DNA of 5,252 nt, taken from positions 1 through 5,252 of the forward strand of contig JAIROH010000160.1 of the NCBI GenBank assembly GCA_031257595.1, written 5' to 3'. A program made the translations under genes and the position numbers. Shown piece by piece: positions 3,477-5,252 of the stretch (position 1 is the stretch's first letter; each line of letters starts with the position of its first letter). This DNA comes from Treponema sp. (GTDB lineage: Bacteria; Spirochaetota; Spirochaetia; Treponematales; Breznakiellaceae). The notes below the pieces were generated by a model. It did no database searches. It was not told where the DNA came from and saw nothing but the letters and a program-made list of their open reading frames with translations.

Positions 3477-5252
3477 ATGATGTCTTTTGCAGGGAAGATA
3501 TTCGCCGCCGGGCTGCTGTTTTTTTCCACGGCCTTGATGCCGACGCTTGCCTTTGCCCGGGATATTGAAATCACCGTTATTGACGGCGATCTTTCCATCC
3601 CGCTGGAAGGCGCCCGGGTCGTATCCCCCGACGGCGGCGAAAAGATCTGCGACGTGGAGGGCAGGACGCTTGTTTCCGTTCCGGACGACAGGTCCGTCGT
3701 GCTGCGGATAAGCTATCCCGGCTATGCTCCCGGCCGCGTTTCGGTGCCGCCCGGCGCGGACGCCTACACGGTGGAGCTGAGCCTTGCCGGGACGGCGGAA
3801 GAACGGGAGCTGATTGTGGAAGCGCCGCGGCCGGGTTCCAGTGAAACGGTAATCGGCCGAAGCGTTGCCATTTCCGGCGACAACCTGACGATGCCCGCGG
3901 AAACGGGAATTATCGGGGACGTGATGAACGCCGTAAAACTGCTCCCCGGCGTGGGTTATGTCGGAGGCTATATGGCGATGCCGTCGGTTCGGGGCGGCGA
4001 GCCCTCCGATGTAACGGCGGTTTTTGACGGCTTTTATGTGGAACGGCCCTACCACTGGGGGGGCGCTTTCTCAATTTTCGATCCAAAGATGGTAGAAAGC
4101 GCCCAGCTTTCCCACGGGGTTTTTTCAACCCGCTATGGACACACCGTTTCCGGCCTCCTCGACATACACGCAAAGCGTCCCTCCCCGGAATCCGCCGGGC
4201 TTGAGCTTGCCGTATCAAGCAGCGCGACAAACCTGAACCTTTCCTTCCCCCTGGGGGAAAAAGGCGGACTTTCCCTTATGGGAAAGGTTACCTACTGGGA
4301 TCCGTTTGTGGAGACGGCAAAGCTCTTTTTCGAAGAAGTCCGTTATGTCAGTACGACTCCGTTTATCAGAAGCGGAGCTTTCGGCGCGGCCTACGATCTT
4401 TCCGCCGATCTCAGCCTGTCCTTCAATGGTTTTTTCGGAAACGACGGAGTGGGGGTACATTACGACGACGATAGCAGTACTTCGATCTACGACGCGGATT
4501 TTTTCTGGGACAATAAAATCGGCTTTCTTGTATCGGGCCTTGGCTACAGCCCAAATTCCCGATCGCTGGTAAAAGTTACCCTGGGAGCGGGACTGTTACA
4601 GTCCGATCTCGACGGACATACCTACAGTGAAAACATCACGAAATCCACGACAAGAGAATACGATTTTTTTGTTCAGGACAGGACGGTCAATTTCCAGGGC
4701 AGGGCGGACTATGACCTGGATCTGGGGAACGGGTTTCTCTTTGCCGCCGGAGCGGAAGAACGCTACAGCCGCTGGGACAGGATCAATACGTTCCGGGGGA
4801 GAGTCTCTGATGATCCGGTTCCGGACCGGGAACGAACCCTGAATGTGCTTAACCAGGGTTTGCTCAGTTCCGCCTATTCGCTTTTTGAGTACAGTTCCGA
4901 AAACAGGCGTTTCGGCATGGAAGCGGGAATCCGGGGGGATCATTTCCTTCTTGCGGGAGAAGGTTATACGCTGCCCGGCATACCGGCGCTGAACCCCCGG
5001 ATCAATTTCGACTTTCTGCTTCTTGAGGATTCCGGCCCTTTTGAATCCATAACCATGACGGCCGGTACGGGTCTTTTTTCTTCCGTAAACAGTTCCCTCC
5101 AGAATATCAGCTCGGCAAATAACATAAAAAGAGACGCCTCTACCCAGAACCGTTCCTGGACCACCGTAGCGGGAACCAAGATCGATCTTCTGTCCGGTTT
5201 TAGTTTTACGTTTGAAGGTTATTTTAAATATGTCTTTAACCGGGCCTATACG
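3477..5252 (+). CDS. TonB-dependent outer-membrane receptor-like protein (partial, C-terminus beyond window)
   Basis: An uninterrupted frame of 592 codons runs from ATG 3477 (or ATG 3480) to the right edge. Residues 1-27 are a signal peptide: Lys7, a hydrophobic core, and cleavage after LAFA before RD. Residues about 29-104 look like a carboxypeptidase-regulatory-like beta-sandwich. ERELIVEAPRP (109-119) sits where a TonB-box-like segment is expected. Residues about 122-235 form a plug domain, with DVMNAVKLLPGV, the SVRGGEPSD turn, VFDGFYV and the closing GVFSTRYGHTVSGLLDI. The rest alternates short aromatic-ended strands typical of a 22-strand barrel, including LNPRINF (505-511). Such receptors import scarce nutrients across the outer membrane using TonB-ExbBD energy. 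The substrate cannot be read from sequence. Position right after bioYMN suggests biotin or a biotin-containing molecule, but an unrelated neighbour with its own promoter is possible. No ribosome binding site is evident. Confidence 0.85.
   Translation, partial: MMSFAGKIFAAGLLFFSTALMPTLAFARDIEITVIDGDLSIPLEGARVVSPDGGEKICDVEGRTLVSVPDDRSVVLRISYPGYAPGRVSVPPGADAYTVELSLAGTAEERELIVEAPRPGSSETVIGRSVAISGDNLTMPAETGIIGDVMNAVKLLPGVGYVGGYMAMPSVRGGEPSDVTAVFDGFYVERPYHWGGAFSIFDPKMVESAQLSHGVFSTRYGHTVSGLLDIHAKRPSPESAGLELAVSSSATNLNLSFPLGEKGGLSLMGKVTYWDPFVETAKLFFEEVRYVSTTPFIRSGAFGAAYDLSADLSLSFNGFFGNDGVGVHYDDDSSTSIYDADFFWDNKIGFLVSGLGYSPNSRSLVKVTLGAGLLQSDLDGHTYSENITKSTTREYDFFVQDRTVNFQGRADYDLDLGNGFLFAAGAEERYSRWDRINTFRGRVSDDPVPDRERTLNVLNQGLLSSAYSLFEYSSENRRFGMEAGIRGDHFLLAGEGYTLPGIPALNPRINFDFLLLEDSGPFESITMTAGTGLFSSVNSSLQNISSANNIKRDASTQNRSWTTVAGTKIDLLSGFSFTFEGYFKYVFNRAYT

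Noticed and set aside
3453..4230. Minus-strand frames of 200 and 106 codons opposite the receptor gene
   Set aside because: They are low-complexity Arg/His/Gly/Pro-rich products lying opposite a signal peptide, regulatory-like domain and plug domain that read clearly on the plus strand.
1..5252. tRNA, rRNA, CRISPR array or insertion sequence
   Set aside because: No cloverleaf, conserved rRNA stretch, regularly spaced repeat series, transposase frame or terminal inverted repeats were found on reading both strands.

Overview
The window reads as a chromosome segment of a Gram-negative bacterium, most likely a spirochaete and perhaps a gut-type Treponema. The evidence is a GC-rich operon with Leu-CTT, Phe-TTT and Ala-GCC codon habits, and a TonB-dependent outer-membrane receptor beside an ECF-type biotin importer. 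The taxonomic guess rests on style and gene set, not on a database match, so it is only moderately secure.

Positions 1-300 are strikingly AT-rich (71 G+C of 300 by direct count). They hold the 5' end of a minus-strand gene whose first 37 residues match the start of a small nucleotidyltransferase (MntA-like, possibly the antitoxin half of a HEPN/MNT pair). That gene has a near-consensus promoter (135-163, minus strand) and a strong ribosome binding site. The interval 113-427 also carries short inverted repeats, possible promoters, and a doubtful minus-strand reading frame (196-456).

Positions 428-3443 form a biotin handling and uptake unit, all on the plus strand: birA (biotin-protein ligase with a DNA-binding domain), then bioY, bioM and bioN (substrate-binding protein, ATPase and transmembrane coupling protein of a dedicated ECF biotin importer). 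A 13-bp hairpin lies between birA and bioY. bioY and bioM overlap as TAATG, and bioN starts inside the end of bioM at a non-ATG codon. A BirA-operator-like palindrome (405-441) straddles the birA start and predicts autoregulation of the whole unit. No biotin synthesis gene is visible.

From 3477 to the right edge runs a partial TonB-dependent receptor-like gene with a signal peptide, a carboxypeptidase-regulatory-like domain, a plug domain and the start of a beta-barrel. Its position 33 bases after bioN suggests, without proving, an outer-membrane entry route for biotin or a biotin-containing compound. The working model is: receptor across the outer membrane, BioYMN across the inner membrane, then BirA attaching biotin to carboxylases and sensing the supply. 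Nothing here is clearly an unknown system. The least routine parts are the receptor-BioMNY pairing, the birA leader structure and the foreign-looking left end.
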